Source: DLAJ01 sp964655525 (lineage in GTDB: Bacteria > Bacillota > Clostridia > Lachnospirales > Lachnospiraceae). From it: a stretch of DNA of 64,000 nt. Made by a program: the position numbers and the translations under genes. Under the pieces are notes generated by a model, which saw only the letters and a program-made list of their open reading frames with translations, was not told where the DNA came from and searched no databases. Each line of letters begins with the position of its first letter. The stretch's first letter is position 1. The stretch is taken from the NCBI GenBank assembly GCA_964655525.1, contig CAZZNE010000001.1, forward strand, positions 248,001 to 312,000, read 5' to 3'. Positions 52,060 to 61,350 of the stretch are shown here, in pieces.

Positions 52060-53061
52060 ATGGAAGAATTAAAAATATATTATGTGGATTTTTGGAAAAG
52101 CTTTGAACCGGAGAAATGTATTTTTACAAAGGTGCTGGAAAAAAAATATCATGTTGTATTGGATGAAAAGGATCCGGATTTCGTTTTTTGCGGCACGTCG
52201 GGGAGCGATTATCTAAAATATCAATGTCCGAGAATCTCATTTATCGGAGAAGCCAGATGTCCGGATTTTAATATTTATGATTATGCGATCGGGAGCGATT
52301 ATCTGGATTTTGAGGATCGTTATCTGCATTTCCCGCTATGTATGTTCGACCGAGAATTGCTGCAAAAGGTGTTGACGAAGCATACCCAAAGTGATGAATT
52401 TTACCTGAGAAAGAGCAAATTCTGTAATTATGTCGTTTCTGCAGGCGGCGGTTTTCGGGATCAGAGAGACGCTGTTTTTGATGCGGTGAGCACTTATAAA
52501 AAAGTAGATTCCGGCGGAAAATACCGCAATAATCTGGAAGACGGAAAGCCGGTAGACGATAAATACAAATTCCAGCTGGATTACCGTTTCAGCCTTGCCT
52601 TAGAGAATGCATCGATGAGGGGCTACACAACGGAAAAGATCATGGATGCATGGGCGGCAGGCACCATTCCGATTTATTGGGGAAATCCGTATATTGTGCG
52701 GGAATGCAATCCGCGGGCCTTTATCAATGTGTCGGATTATGGGACAACGGAGGAGTTGATACGGAGAATCCGGGAGATCGATGAGAACCGGGAATTATAT
52801 CTGGCAATGCAGAAAGAACCGGTATTTACTTCTGAGAGCACGCTTTGGGAGCATGTGACGGACGATGCGCTGGAACGCTTTTTATTTCATATTGTGGGAC
52901 AGGCACGGCAAGACGCGTATCGAAGAAGCAGCGAGCTGTCCATGTACGGAATGTTTTATGAGTACCGCATCAAACGCTGGGATCGAATCGAACACCATGC
53001 GTTGTATCGGACCTTGCAGGAAGCAAAGAGAAAAATTTTCGGACTGAAAAAAATAAAGTAG
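52060..53061 (+). CDS. Glycosyltransferase family 10 (alpha-1,3/1,4-fucosyltransferase type)
   Basis: About 333 residues. The GT10 signature lies near 181-209: FSLALENASMRGYTTEKI followed by DAWAAGTIPIYWGNP. This GDP-fucose-binding motif defines the family; Helicobacter FucT makes Lewis antigens. A shorter, basic C-terminus replaces the Helicobacter heptad repeats. ATG 52060 has GGAGA nine bases upstream; frames from 52015 and 52045 are longer. Next to GT11 and GT65-like genes, so it is one of three fucosyltransferase-like proteins. GDP-fucose synthesis genes are not in the window. Confidence 0.88.
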   Translation: MEELKIYYVDFWKSFEPEKCIFTKVLEKKYHVVLDEKDPDFVFCGTSGSDYLKYQCPRISFIGEARCPDFNIYDYAIGSDYLDFEDRYLHFPLCMFDRELLQKVLTKHTQSDEFYLRKSKFCNYVVSAGGGFRDQRDAVFDAVSTYKKVDSGGKYRNNLEDGKPVDDKYKFQLDYRFSLALENASMRGYTTEKIMDAWAAGTIPIYWGNPYIVRECNPRAFINVSDYGTTEELIRRIREIDENRELYLAMQKEPVFTSESTLWEHVTDDALERFLFHIVGQARQDAYRRSSELSMYGMFYEYRIKRWDRIEHHALYRTLQEAKRKIFGLKKIK

Positions 53062-53092
53062 TTTAGCATGTGGGAGGCAGTGAAAACACGGT

Positions 53093-53983
53093 ATGGTGAT
53101 TGTGCGTTTGACGGGTGGGTTCGGAAATCAGATGTTTTGTTATGCGTTTGGCAGGGCTGTAGCGTCATTTCGGAACGATGTATTAGCGATTGATACGGCA
53201 ATGCAGGACGCGGACTGGTTTTTTAGAGACATGGACCTGTTGGAAATGGAAGTGCCTTATGATAAACGTATTTCTTATCCGGTAGGGAGACGTCTGATCG
53301 ATCGCGGTTTTCTGAATAAATGGAATCATTACAGATGCGTCGGATGGACAACAAAAGAGATCACAGAAAAAAAGGTAGATGAATTAACCGTTTGGTCAAA
53401 GGAATTCAAGGAATACATTGCGAAACCCAAGAACCTCATTTTGAAGGGAAATTGGGGAAAAGAGGTGTATTTCAAGCCGGCTGCAGAAAAAATAAAAGAA
53501 TGTTATGTATTCAGAAAGCCGCTGTCTGCGGGGGCGCAGCAGGTGCAGGAAGAGATCAGGGCAGTGCGGGGCAGCGTGACGATCCATTACCGCAGAGGCG
53601 ATTATGTGCGTGTAGGAGCGTGTCCGTCTCCGCAATACTTTTTGCATGCCATGGAGGCGGTTGAAAAAAAGGTACCAAATCCTGTGTTTTTCTGTTTTTC
53701 GGAGGAGATAGAGTGGGTAAAGGAACAGTTCGCCGGAAGTCCATATGACATTCGCTATCCGGAATATGAGTCAGATAAAAAGGGGATAGAGGATTTTAGG
53801 CTTTTGATGGAAGGGGAAAATCAGATTATTTCCAATTCCAGTTATAGCTGGTGGGCTGCATATTTAAACAGGCATGAGAACAAAACCGTGGTCGTACCGA
53901 CAAACGGCAGCATGTGGCCGGAGGATTTCGGTCTTTCAGAATGGATCAAAATTCCGATGAAGTTATTGGAAAAAGAAACCTGA
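53093..53983 (+). CDS. Glycosyltransferase family 11 (alpha-1,2-fucosyltransferase type)
   Basis: 296 residues. VRLTGGFGNQMFCYAFGRA at the start, IHYRRGDY near 164-171 and SNSSYSWWAAYLN near 247-259 are the three GT11 motifs; the Arg pair of HYRRGD binds GDP-fucose. Bacterial members make H-antigen-like alpha-1,2-fucosyl links. 31 bases after the GT10 gene, read the same way. ATG 53093 follows GGGAGG at a long distance. Confidence 0.9.
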   Translation: MVIVRLTGGFGNQMFCYAFGRAVASFRNDVLAIDTAMQDADWFFRDMDLLEMEVPYDKRISYPVGRRLIDRGFLNKWNHYRCVGWTTKEITEKKVDELTVWSKEFKEYIAKPKNLILKGNWGKEVYFKPAAEKIKECYVFRKPLSAGAQQVQEEIRAVRGSVTIHYRRGDYVRVGACPSPQYFLHAMEAVEKKVPNPVFFCFSEEIEWVKEQFAGSPYDIRYPEYESDKKGIEDFRLLMEGENQIISNSSYSWWAAYLNRHENKTVVVPTNGSMWPEDFGLSEWIKIPMKLLEKET

Positions 53984-54023
53984 CTGATATCGTATGACAT
54001 TACGTTTGGAGAATAAGAGAAAC

Positions 54024-55217
54024 ATGGAGCAGGCAGACACAAGAAAAAAACGAATCGGAATCTATCTGGAGCGCCATCCGGATTCGGGCGGCGCTTATCA
54101 ATACTGCCTTGCGATGTTAAAATCTCTTGCGGCGCTCCCAAAAGAGCGATATGAGATCGTTGCTTTTATCATGTACGAGGAGTGGCGTCCCATCACGGAG
54201 GGGTTCGGCCTACGGACGATTTATGCGCAAAAAAACAAGTTGGAAAAGGTGGTTTACCATTTGGCGGAGCTTACGCTGCCGGTCGCGGCATGCAGAAAGC
54301 TTTGCCGTTTTTTGCATCCGTTTGCCCGCGCGCTTCATAGGGAAAATATGGAAGCCTGTATCTATCCGTGTGCGGATAAGATCAGCTTTATGATGGACAT
54401 GCCGGCGATTGTGTCGGTATTTGACTTGATGCACAGGTATCTGACGGCGTTTCCGGAAATCTCAGCTCCTGAGATTTATAAGAGCAGGGAGAGAAGCTAT
54501 ACGAATATCGCGCGCTATGCACGAATGGTCTTTGTGGATTCCGAGGTTGGCAGGCAGCAGATGATAGAATGTTATGGGGATCAGGCGGCGGACTTAAGCA
54601 GCAGAGTGTATCCGCTCCCGTTCATCGCGCCCGATTATGTGTATGAAAGCGTTGGGAAGCCTCCGTATCCAAAACCGGATGTGTTTGAAAGCTATATTTT
54701 TTATCCTGCGCAGTTTTGGAAACATAAAAATCACGGCAGGCTTTTGGAGGCAATCGCACTGTTAAAAAAGGACGGCGTGCATGTCAACTTAGTGTGCAGC
54801 GGAACCGGGAAGAACGGGTATGAGGACGTATGCAGCCGGATACGGGAGCTGGAATTAGAGGAGCAGGTGAAGATTCTCGGCTATGTCTCGAATGAGGAAA
54901 TGGTGGCGCTTTATCAGCACGCAAGGGCGCTTGTGATGCCGACGTTCGGCGGACCTACTAATATTCCGCAGCTGGAGGCGTTTGTGCTTGGCTGCCCGGT
55001 TGCGACATCAAGGATATTCGGGATACCGGAACAGGTAGGGGATGCCGCACTGTTGTTTGATCCGGCGGATGTGAGTGAGATCGCGGATTGTGTGCGGCGG
55101 CTGTGGCAGGATGATGTGCTGTGTGACAGGCTCATTCGTGCGGGACATGAGCGGGCGGCGCGCTGGGGCGAGCAGCAGTTTGCAAAGCGTTTATATGATT
55201 ATTTGGAGGAACTATGA
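54024..55217 (+). CDS. Glycosyltransferase family 4 (GT-B fold)
   Basis: About 397 residues. RIGIYLERHPDSGGAYQYCL starts the acceptor half; YPAQFWKHKNHGRLLEAIAL, NLVCSGTGKNGYEDV and VKILGYVSNEEMVALYQHA, then ALVMPTFGGPTNIPQLEA (E-x7 motif altered to T-F-G-G-P-T-N) form the donor half, which is characteristic of the mannosyl/rhamnosyltransferase-like GT4 subgroup. ATG 54024 with GGAGA upstream; a frame opens at 53994. Ends in an ATGA overlap with the ABC exporter. Confidence 0.82.
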   Translation: MEQADTRKKRIGIYLERHPDSGGAYQYCLAMLKSLAALPKERYEIVAFIMYEEWRPITEGFGLRTIYAQKNKLEKVVYHLAELTLPVAACRKLCRFLHPFARALHRENMEACIYPCADKISFMMDMPAIVSVFDLMHRYLTAFPEISAPEIYKSRERSYTNIARYARMVFVDSEVGRQQMIECYGDQAADLSSRVYPLPFIAPDYVYESVGKPPYPKPDVFESYIFYPAQFWKHKNHGRLLEAIALLKKDGVHVNLVCSGTGKNGYEDVCSRIRELELEEQVKILGYVSNEEMVALYQHARALVMPTFGGPTNIPQLEAFVLGCPVATSRIFGIPEQVGDAALLFDPADVSEIADCVRRLWQDDVLCDRLIRAGHERAARWGEQQFAKRLYDYLEEL

Positions 55218-56944
55218 AGCTGATAAAAGAATTCCGGTATTTATTTGATCTCAAACTGAAATTAAAGTTTATCGGTATGATCTTTGTGATTTTATTCGGT
55301 GCGGCCGCAGAGCTTTTGGGCGTGTCGATGATCCTGCCGATCGTTACGCTCGCAACGGACCCGCAGGCGGTCAGAACGAACCGATATTGCAGATTGATCA
55401 CGCAGGTAACCGGGATAGAGGAGACGAATCAGGTACTGCTCATGCTGATCGTGGCAATGATTGCGGTGTATCTGATCAAGAATATTTATCTGGCATGGAT
55501 GACCTATGCGATGAACAGCTTTTCTAAAAATACCCGGCTGCATTTTTCAACGAAGTTGATGGAGGCGTATATGAAGCAGCCGTATTCCTACTTCCTTTAC
55601 AAAAATACGGCTGAAATTTTACGCAGCGTCAACTCAGATACAAGCAATATGTATACGGTCATCATCAATGTGCTGCAGTTAATTTCTCAGGGAATCACAT
55701 CCGTTGTATTGGTCGTATTTCTCGCGGTATCCAATATCAGGATGACGCTTGTGATCGCATTTCTTCTGACTGCCTGTGCGGGCGCTGTTATTTTGATCAT
55801 TCAGAAAAAGATGCGCCGGCTCGGAGACACCTATCATGACATCAACGCGGATATTATCAAGTGTTCAAAACAGGCGTTTGAGGGAATCAAAGAAGTAAAG
55901 ATCATGAATAAGGAACGCTATTTCATCGGAGAATACTGTGATATTTATCATCAGGCAACAAAGCTGGAGCTGGCGTATAACCTGCTCAGCTATATACCCA
56001 AATATTTGATCGAGACGATTGCGATCGGCGGTATTTTGGGCTATCTTGCAGTTGTGATCGTGCTTGGGGGCAGCCTCTCCGCCATGATCCCCCAGCTTTC
56101 GGTCTTTGCGGTTGCGGCGTTCCGGCTTCTGCCGAGTGTCAACTCTTTATACGCAAGCTTCACCAACATCGCTTATAATATGGCTGCGATTGAATTGATC
56201 TATCATGACATCAGGTCCGTGGAACATGTGGATGACAGGAATATCGGAATGGAGGACTGCGAGCAGCTCCGATTTGATCATGCGATAGAGGTAAAGAATT
56301 TGTCGTTTACTTATGATCAGTCGGATAAGGTCATACTGGATGATGTGAGCGTAACGATCCATAAAGGGGAATCCGTCGCGTTTGTCGGGGAGTCCGGCGG
56401 CGGGAAGACAACGCTTGTGGATAATATTCTTGGTATTTTGATGCCGCAAAAGGGAAGCGTTTTCGTTGACGGCGTGAATATTAACGAGATCATGCAGAGC
56501 TGGCATCGCGACATTGGTTATATCCCGCAGACGATCTTTATGATGGACGATACGGTCAGACGGAATGTGGCGTTTGGGGTGAAAAGCGAGGAAATTGACG
56601 ATAATAAGGTGTGGGAGGCGCTGAGAAAGGCACAGCTCGAAGAGTTTGTAAAACAGATGGAACACGGGCTTGACACGGAGGTCGGGGAAGCGGGCATGCG
56701 TCTTTCCGGCGGTCAGCGTCAGAGGATCGGTATTGCGCGGGCGTTGTATCACAATCCTGATATTTTAGTGTTTGACGAGGCAACCTCCGCGCTTGACAAC
56801 GAAACGGAAAAAGAAGTGATGGCGGCGATTGACGCGCTGCATGGAAGTAAAACGATGATCATGATCGCGCACCGCTTAACGACGATTGAAAACTGCGATC
56901 ATGTGTACCGTGTAGAAAATCGGAATATCCAGAAGATAAGATAA
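55214..56944 (+). CDS. ABC exporter, fused membrane and ATPase domains (PglK/MsbA-like), copy 2
   Basis: 576 residues. Six helices in 1-320; ATPase from about 360 with Walker A GESGGGKTT near 392-400, signature LSGGQRQRIGIARALY, Walker B ILVFDEATSALDNE, and H-loop IAHRLTT. Similar in size and order to the 31164 gene but without its charged linker. Likely flips a lipid-linked oligosaccharide. Coupled to the GT4 gene by ATGA, so the two probably serve one pathway. Confidence 0.85.
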   Translation: MKLIKEFRYLFDLKLKLKFIGMIFVILFGAAAELLGVSMILPIVTLATDPQAVRTNRYCRLITQVTGIEETNQVLLMLIVAMIAVYLIKNIYLAWMTYAMNSFSKNTRLHFSTKLMEAYMKQPYSYFLYKNTAEILRSVNSDTSNMYTVIINVLQLISQGITSVVLVVFLAVSNIRMTLVIAFLLTACAGAVILIIQKKMRRLGDTYHDINADIIKCSKQAFEGIKEVKIMNKERYFIGEYCDIYHQATKLELAYNLLSYIPKYLIETIAIGGILGYLAVVIVLGGSLSAMIPQLSVFAVAAFRLLPSVNSLYASFTNIAYNMAAIELIYHDIRSVEHVDDRNIGMEDCEQLRFDHAIEVKNLSFTYDQSDKVILDDVSVTIHKGESVAFVGESGGGKTTLVDNILGILMPQKGSVFVDGVNINEIMQSWHRDIGYIPQTIFMMDDTVRRNVAFGVKSEEIDDNKVWEALRKAQLEEFVKQMEHGLDTEVGEAGMRLSGGQRQRIGIARALYHNPDILVFDEATSALDNETEKEVMAAIDALHGSKTMIMIAHRLTTIENCDHVYRVENRNIQKIR

Positions 56945-56971
56945 AAAAGGGTTGAAAGGAAGCTGCAATCA

Positions 56972-57964
56972 ATGGAACGTAAACAAGGGGAATATGTCTA
57001 TCTGCATGTATTAAGGACCTTTGCATGCTTATGGGTTTTGGCGGTGCATTGGGAGCAGCATGTCGAACTGCCGGGCTTGTTGCATAAATTATGTGCGGCA
57101 GGTTCATCGGGAGTGACGATTTTTTTTGTGTTAAGCGGGTTTCTTGCTTTTCCGTCATTGGAAAGAGCATTGGCAGAGCATGGCGGAGGCGGCAGCCGAA
57201 ACTGGCTTTATAGACGGGCAGTTCGTTTGCTGCCGTTGTATTACCTGATCATTTTATTCTACTTCATTTTTTATACAATGATCGGAGGAATTCCGATAGA
57301 TGAAACGGGAATCGGATGGTTTCGATATGTATTTTTGATTAATTTTTGTGTGCCGTCGCAAGATGCCTTTTGGACAAATATCGGAGCCGTTTGGACGGTC
57401 AGCGTTTTTATGATATGCTATCTGATCACGCCGCTATATCATAAATGGATCAAGAATTACCGGATGGCCTGGATTGGGATGGTTGGAGCCTATGTACTGG
57501 CGAGAGGGCTCGGACATTATACAGATTGGTTTCGCGTGCTGCAATATATTTATTATTATGCGATCGGCGTGATTGCGTATATGGCAGTGAAAGAGAAACG
57601 GGAACATCAGTTGATAAGCGTCTTGTCTGCAATTTTGTTATTATTGATCGTGATAGAGTCGGAGGGCGGATTAAAACTTGGACTGCTCACGGCCGTTTTT
57701 ATCGTGTCAACCTGTGATCTGACATTACCATACAAGTGGATCAGGCGGTTGATAGAGACAATCAGCAAGTATTCCTATTCCATTTATTTAGTGCATGCGG
57801 CAGTATTGGTCGTGATGGATTATCTTAGTGTGGAATCAGCGGTAGTGTTTACACTGATCTTTCTTGTTATGACCGTTTTGTTTAGCTTTCTATCATACCA
57901 ATTAATAGAAAAGCGTGTAGGAAGATTTCTTGTGGCAAGAATCAAAACGAAGAAAATAGATTGA
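56972..57964 (+). CDS. Acyltransferase family 3 membrane protein
   Basis: 330 residues. YLHVLRTFACLWVLAVHWEQH contains the family's conserved R-x10-H pattern (key residues R and H); SGVTIFFVLSGFLAF follows, then about ten helices ending in YSIYLVHAAVLV. These enzymes O-acylate sugars, commonly with acetyl. It is complete, unlike the frameshifted relative at 1931. Starts with ATG behind AAAGGAAGC. Follows the second PglK-like exporter by 27 bases. Confidence 0.85.
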   Translation: MERKQGEYVYLHVLRTFACLWVLAVHWEQHVELPGLLHKLCAAGSSGVTIFFVLSGFLAFPSLERALAEHGGGGSRNWLYRRAVRLLPLYYLIILFYFIFYTMIGGIPIDETGIGWFRYVFLINFCVPSQDAFWTNIGAVWTVSVFMICYLITPLYHKWIKNYRMAWIGMVGAYVLARGLGHYTDWFRVLQYIYYYAIGVIAYMAVKEKREHQLISVLSAILLLLIVIESEGGLKLGLLTAVFIVSTCDLTLPYKWIRRLIETISKYSYSIYLVHAAVLVVMDYLSVESAVVFTLIFLVMTVLFSFLSYQLIEKRVGRFLVARIKTKKID

Positions 57965-58033
57965 AGCAAAGCGGCTGATACGAGGGTACAATAAAAAAAA
58001 GGTGTAAAGCGATTTTTTCGCGGATGGACAAGT

Positions 58034-59389
58034 ATGAAAGAAAGAGCAAAAGAAAAGGGATTCCTGTGGGGGACATCGTGGTTTTTGTGGTTGTTGTTAC
58101 TGGTGCTGCAGATCAGACTGATGCTTTGTTTTCGGGGAGAACAGTTCGGTGATTTTATAGAATATGTGAACAAGGCCAAAGAGGTGAGCGCCGCTCAGGC
58201 TTTTTATCCGCGGGCGCAGGATTTACACGGTGTTTTTTACCTGCATGCCCCGGGATATATCAACTTTCTTTCACTTGTGTTTCGGCTGACGGATAATTTA
58301 CGGGTGCTTTTTTGCTTTAATATTTTATTTTTACAGATACTACTGTTTTCAACGAAATATATTGTATACCGTTTGACCGGCAGACAGCAATGCGCGGAAA
58401 TGTTTCAAATATTGTATTGCATTTATTTCTCATTGGGAGTTGGCGGCGGGATTGTTCTTGCAAATACGGAAATGCCGTTCTGTGCGCTTGTGTTTTTGAG
58501 CATGGCGCTGACTATGACGATGACAAAGAAACATAAAGTGCTTATTTTGGCAGCAGCAGGCGCGATCATGGGAGCTGCAAACTGGATCCGTCCTGTAATA
58601 ATCGTATTTTTGCCCGCCGTCCTGTGGGGACTGTATCGGGCGGAAAAGAAAAAGATGCTGAGAAATGCAATATGTTATTGCGTTCCCATGTTGGCGTGTA
58701 TTCTCTGTATCGGCGCAGTCAGCTATTTCAATTGCGGAAAGTTTGTTTATCAATCAACAACAATGGGAATCAATTTATACATCGGAAATAATCCGGTGGC
58801 AGACGGGAATAATCATTGGGATGCCGTATTAAATCCTGAATTAGGCGGTGGGGCGCCGATCGACTCCGAGAAGACTGCGGATTGGACCTATGAAGAATGG
58901 GAAGATTATTTTTTACATACCGCGCTGAATTACATGAAAGAACATCCGATGCGGGTGATAACGCTAATGCCGTACAGATTGTTTTACCTATGGGCACTGG
59001 ATGTGTATTTTTCGACGCCGTATGTGGATAATGAAGTAGATACCATGACGACAGAATATATCATGGGTATTGTGGATAAGGTCAGGAATCTGCGATTAAG
59101 TGAATTAGAAGCGATTGATCTGCTGGTTATTTTGACGGAGTGTTATTATTTCTTTGTGTTGATATTGGCAATGATCGGTGTGGTAAGACAGGTACGAGGT
59201 AAAGTATGGTTAACTTGGGCAGGAATCTATAGTATCGTTGTACTTGGGACGGGAATGCTGATGTTCATGTTTGGATACGGAAGATTTCACTTTCCATATA
59301 TGATCGCGGTGTTAATGATCGCGCAGGGAGCGTTGATTCGGCCTGAGAAGGTGATCGAAGACCGAATCAACACCGACCGCGCCATGTAG
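58034..59389 (+). CDS. GT39-like (ArnT/PMT-type) polytopic glycosyltransferase
   Basis: 451 residues with about 11 helices. FGDFIEYVNKAKEV, in the first outer loop, provides the acidic residues typical of GT-C transferases (D/E-x-x-x-Y), and a later loop has INLYIGNNPVADGNNHWD, a pattern common in this group (GNNP...G). GT39-type enzymes use polyprenyl-phosphate sugars on the outer face. Acceptor not known. ATG at 58034; the 69 bases before contain no gene. Confidence 0.72.
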   Translation: MKERAKEKGFLWGTSWFLWLLLLVLQIRLMLCFRGEQFGDFIEYVNKAKEVSAAQAFYPRAQDLHGVFYLHAPGYINFLSLVFRLTDNLRVLFCFNILFLQILLFSTKYIVYRLTGRQQCAEMFQILYCIYFSLGVGGGIVLANTEMPFCALVFLSMALTMTMTKKHKVLILAAAGAIMGAANWIRPVIIVFLPAVLWGLYRAEKKKMLRNAICYCVPMLACILCIGAVSYFNCGKFVYQSTTMGINLYIGNNPVADGNNHWDAVLNPELGGGAPIDSEKTADWTYEEWEDYFLHTALNYMKEHPMRVITLMPYRLFYLWALDVYFSTPYVDNEVDTMTTEYIMGIVDKVRNLRLSELEAIDLLVILTECYYFFVLILAMIGVVRQVRGKVWLTWAGIYSIVVLGTGMLMFMFGYGRFHFPYMIAVLMIAQGALIRPEKVIEDRINTDRAM

Positions 59390-59409
59390 GCTGCAGTAAG
59401 GAGGATGGC

Positions 59410-60345
59410 ATGAATCATTTTACATTGACCACACCGGTGACGTTTATCTTTTTCAACCGGCCGGATACGACGATGCAGGTGTTTGACTGTATCAGAGAAG
59501 CAAAACCAAAGAAGCTCTATCTGGTATCCGACGGACCGAGAGCGGATAGAAACGGAGAAAAAGAGATCGTAGAACAGCTCCGTAAAACAGTAGAAGATGC
59601 GGTTGACTGGGAATGCGAGGTGCATCGGGATTATGCGGATGCGAATATGGGGTGCCATAAGCGCATGCACAGCGGTATTTCGAATACGCTCGCGAAGGAG
59701 GAGACGACCATCATCATTGAGGATGATATTGTTCCGCTTCCGTGCTTTTTTCCGTATTGTCAGGAGCTTCTTTCACGGTACCGAGAGGATGAGAGAATCT
59801 TCTTTATTTCCGGAAATAATCTGCTTCAGGATGATTCCGTGCGGGACGGAAGCTACGTTATTTCCCGCTATCCGTCCATCTGGGGATGGGCGACATGGCG
59901 CAGGGCGTGGGAAAAATACGACGATTCCATGGCATTCTGGGAAAAGGTAAAAAAAGACGGCTGTGTGCGGCGCTATTACGGCGAGCGGTTCGGTGCGATA
60001 TTTGAAAAGCAGCTCGAGTGTGCGTATACGGGTGAGCGCGATACGTGGGATTATCAATGGGAAGCGACGCGCATGTATTACGGCGGCTATGGCATTACGC
60101 CCAAATATAATCTGATTGACAATATTGGCTTTAACAGGGAAGATGCGACGCATACGCAGGGCGGCTGTATGTATGATTTTTCGAGGAAAGAGCTGCTTTT
60201 TCCGCTCGAGCGTCCCGCGCACGAGGATGTGGACGATCGTTACGACCGGCGGTATATCCGAAAGATCGTGGCGAGGGAATTTGAGCGGCTTTATTTCTGG
60301 GGTAAGGTAAGGTATCGACTTCGCAAGCTGCTTGCAAGAAAGTAG
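59410..60345 (+). CDS. GT-A glycosyltransferase, HlpA-like/GNT-I-like type
   Basis: 311 residues. VTFIFFNRPDTTMQVF starts the fold, with LYLVSDGPRADRNGEKE, NMGCHKRMHSGI, then EETTIIIEDDIVPLPCFF (EDD metal site) and SRYPSIWGWATWRRAW. This is the layout of bacterial GNT-I-like and so-called hemolytic-protein-type transferases found in capsule clusters. ATG 59410 after AAGGAGG. Basic C-terminus. Codons here are richer in G and C than near the left end of the window. Confidence 0.72.
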   Translation: MNHFTLTTPVTFIFFNRPDTTMQVFDCIREAKPKKLYLVSDGPRADRNGEKEIVEQLRKTVEDAVDWECEVHRDYADANMGCHKRMHSGISNTLAKEETTIIIEDDIVPLPCFFPYCQELLSRYREDERIFFISGNNLLQDDSVRDGSYVISRYPSIWGWATWRRAWEKYDDSMAFWEKVKKDGCVRRYYGERFGAIFEKQLECAYTGERDTWDYQWEATRMYYGGYGITPKYNLIDNIGFNREDATHTQGGCMYDFSRKELLFPLERPAHEDVDDRYDRRYIRKIVAREFERLYFWGKVRYRLRKLLARK

Positions 60346-60405
60346 AAATAAAGATTTGTTTGTGACGGTTTGGGAATATAATGTGCGCAGGAAGGAAACA
60401 AACGG

Positions 60406-61335
60406 ATGAAATGGATCAGAGATTATCACTATTTTCGTTATGTGCTCAGAGTCAAATGCGAATGGTTATGGAAACATCTGAATTTTCGATATTCCAAAAG
60501 ACCGTTTTTATCTCAGGAAGAGACAAATGAGTATCTGAAAGTGCTTTTATCCAAAGAGGAACCCTGTATGGCATGCAGGATCGGGGCGAATGAGTCGTTT
60601 TCCATGCGAACGTTTGAATTCGGGGAGAAGAAAAAGTATGAAAAAGCGATCCGGCAGCTTTGCACTTGTGCAGGATTTTTTCCGATGGAGACCGCCCAAG
60701 GGATTGATTTTGTGCATGTGATGGAAGATGCGCTAAAAGAAGCGGACATGTGCGGGACGCTGATGCAGCCCTGTGATGATTATTTTTTGAATAAATATAC
60801 GAGTGCGTCATGCAAGACGATGTTTTTACCGCATTTGGAAGCCGTCGGCTATGAGAGACCATGGACGGAAGTATTGAAAGGAAAGAAAGTACTTGTTGTT
60901 CATCCGTTTGCAGAAACGATCAAAAAGCAATATGCAAGGCGGAAGGAAGTGTTTCCGGACAAGGAGATCATGCCGGAGTGTGAGCTGATCGTTTATAAGG
61001 CTGTGCAGACGGCGGCAGGGCAGACGGATGAACGTTATACGGATTGGTTTGCGGCGCTGGAGGCGATGACTGATGATATCCGCGAGATTGATTTTGATGT
61101 TGCGTTATTGGCATGCGGCGCATACGGACTCCCGCTTGCGGCAAATATTAAGCGGATGGGGAAAAAAGCGGTTCATATAGGCGGAGGTCTGCAGATCATG
61201 TTTGGTATCAAAGGAAAACGTTGGGACGAGAATCCGAAGTTCAGGGTCATGTATAATGATGCATGGGTGTATCCGAGTGAAGATGAGACACCGAAAGGCG
61301 CAGGCATGGTAGAAGGGGCCTGTTATTGGAGATAG
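60406..61335 (+). CDS. Glycan-locus protein, probable GT-D-fold glycosyltransferase (copy 2)
   Basis: 309 residues, a full-length relative of the gene at 37601: MACRIGANESFSMRTFEFG (R-G-x-E region), VLVVHPFAETIKKQYARR, LIVYKAVQTAAGQTDERY, DVALLACGAYGLPLAANIKR (split by eye: ACGAYG, NIKRMG) and IMFGIKGKRWDE. It differs mostly in the first half, which may set the acceptor. The R-I-G-x-x-E motif near 60 supports a GT-D type, as does the matching part of the relative. ATG 60406; AGGAAGGAAAC upstream. Followed after 15 bases by the MBOAT gene. Confidence 0.55.
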   Translation: MKWIRDYHYFRYVLRVKCEWLWKHLNFRYSKRPFLSQEETNEYLKVLLSKEEPCMACRIGANESFSMRTFEFGEKKKYEKAIRQLCTCAGFFPMETAQGIDFVHVMEDALKEADMCGTLMQPCDDYFLNKYTSASCKTMFLPHLEAVGYERPWTEVLKGKKVLVVHPFAETIKKQYARRKEVFPDKEIMPECELIVYKAVQTAAGQTDERYTDWFAALEAMTDDIREIDFDVALLACGAYGLPLAANIKRMGKKAVHIGGGLQIMFGIKGKRWDENPKFRVMYNDAWVYPSEDETPKGAGMVEGACYWR

Positions 61336-61350
61336 TTTTTGGAGGGACTT

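Noticed and set aside
56147..56752. Antisense ORF of 201 codons
   Set aside because: Opposite the ATPase domain of the ABC exporter, whose motifs are intact.
59773..60429. Antisense ORF of 218 codons
   Set aside because: Opposite the GT-A gene at 59410; composition typical of a shadow frame.
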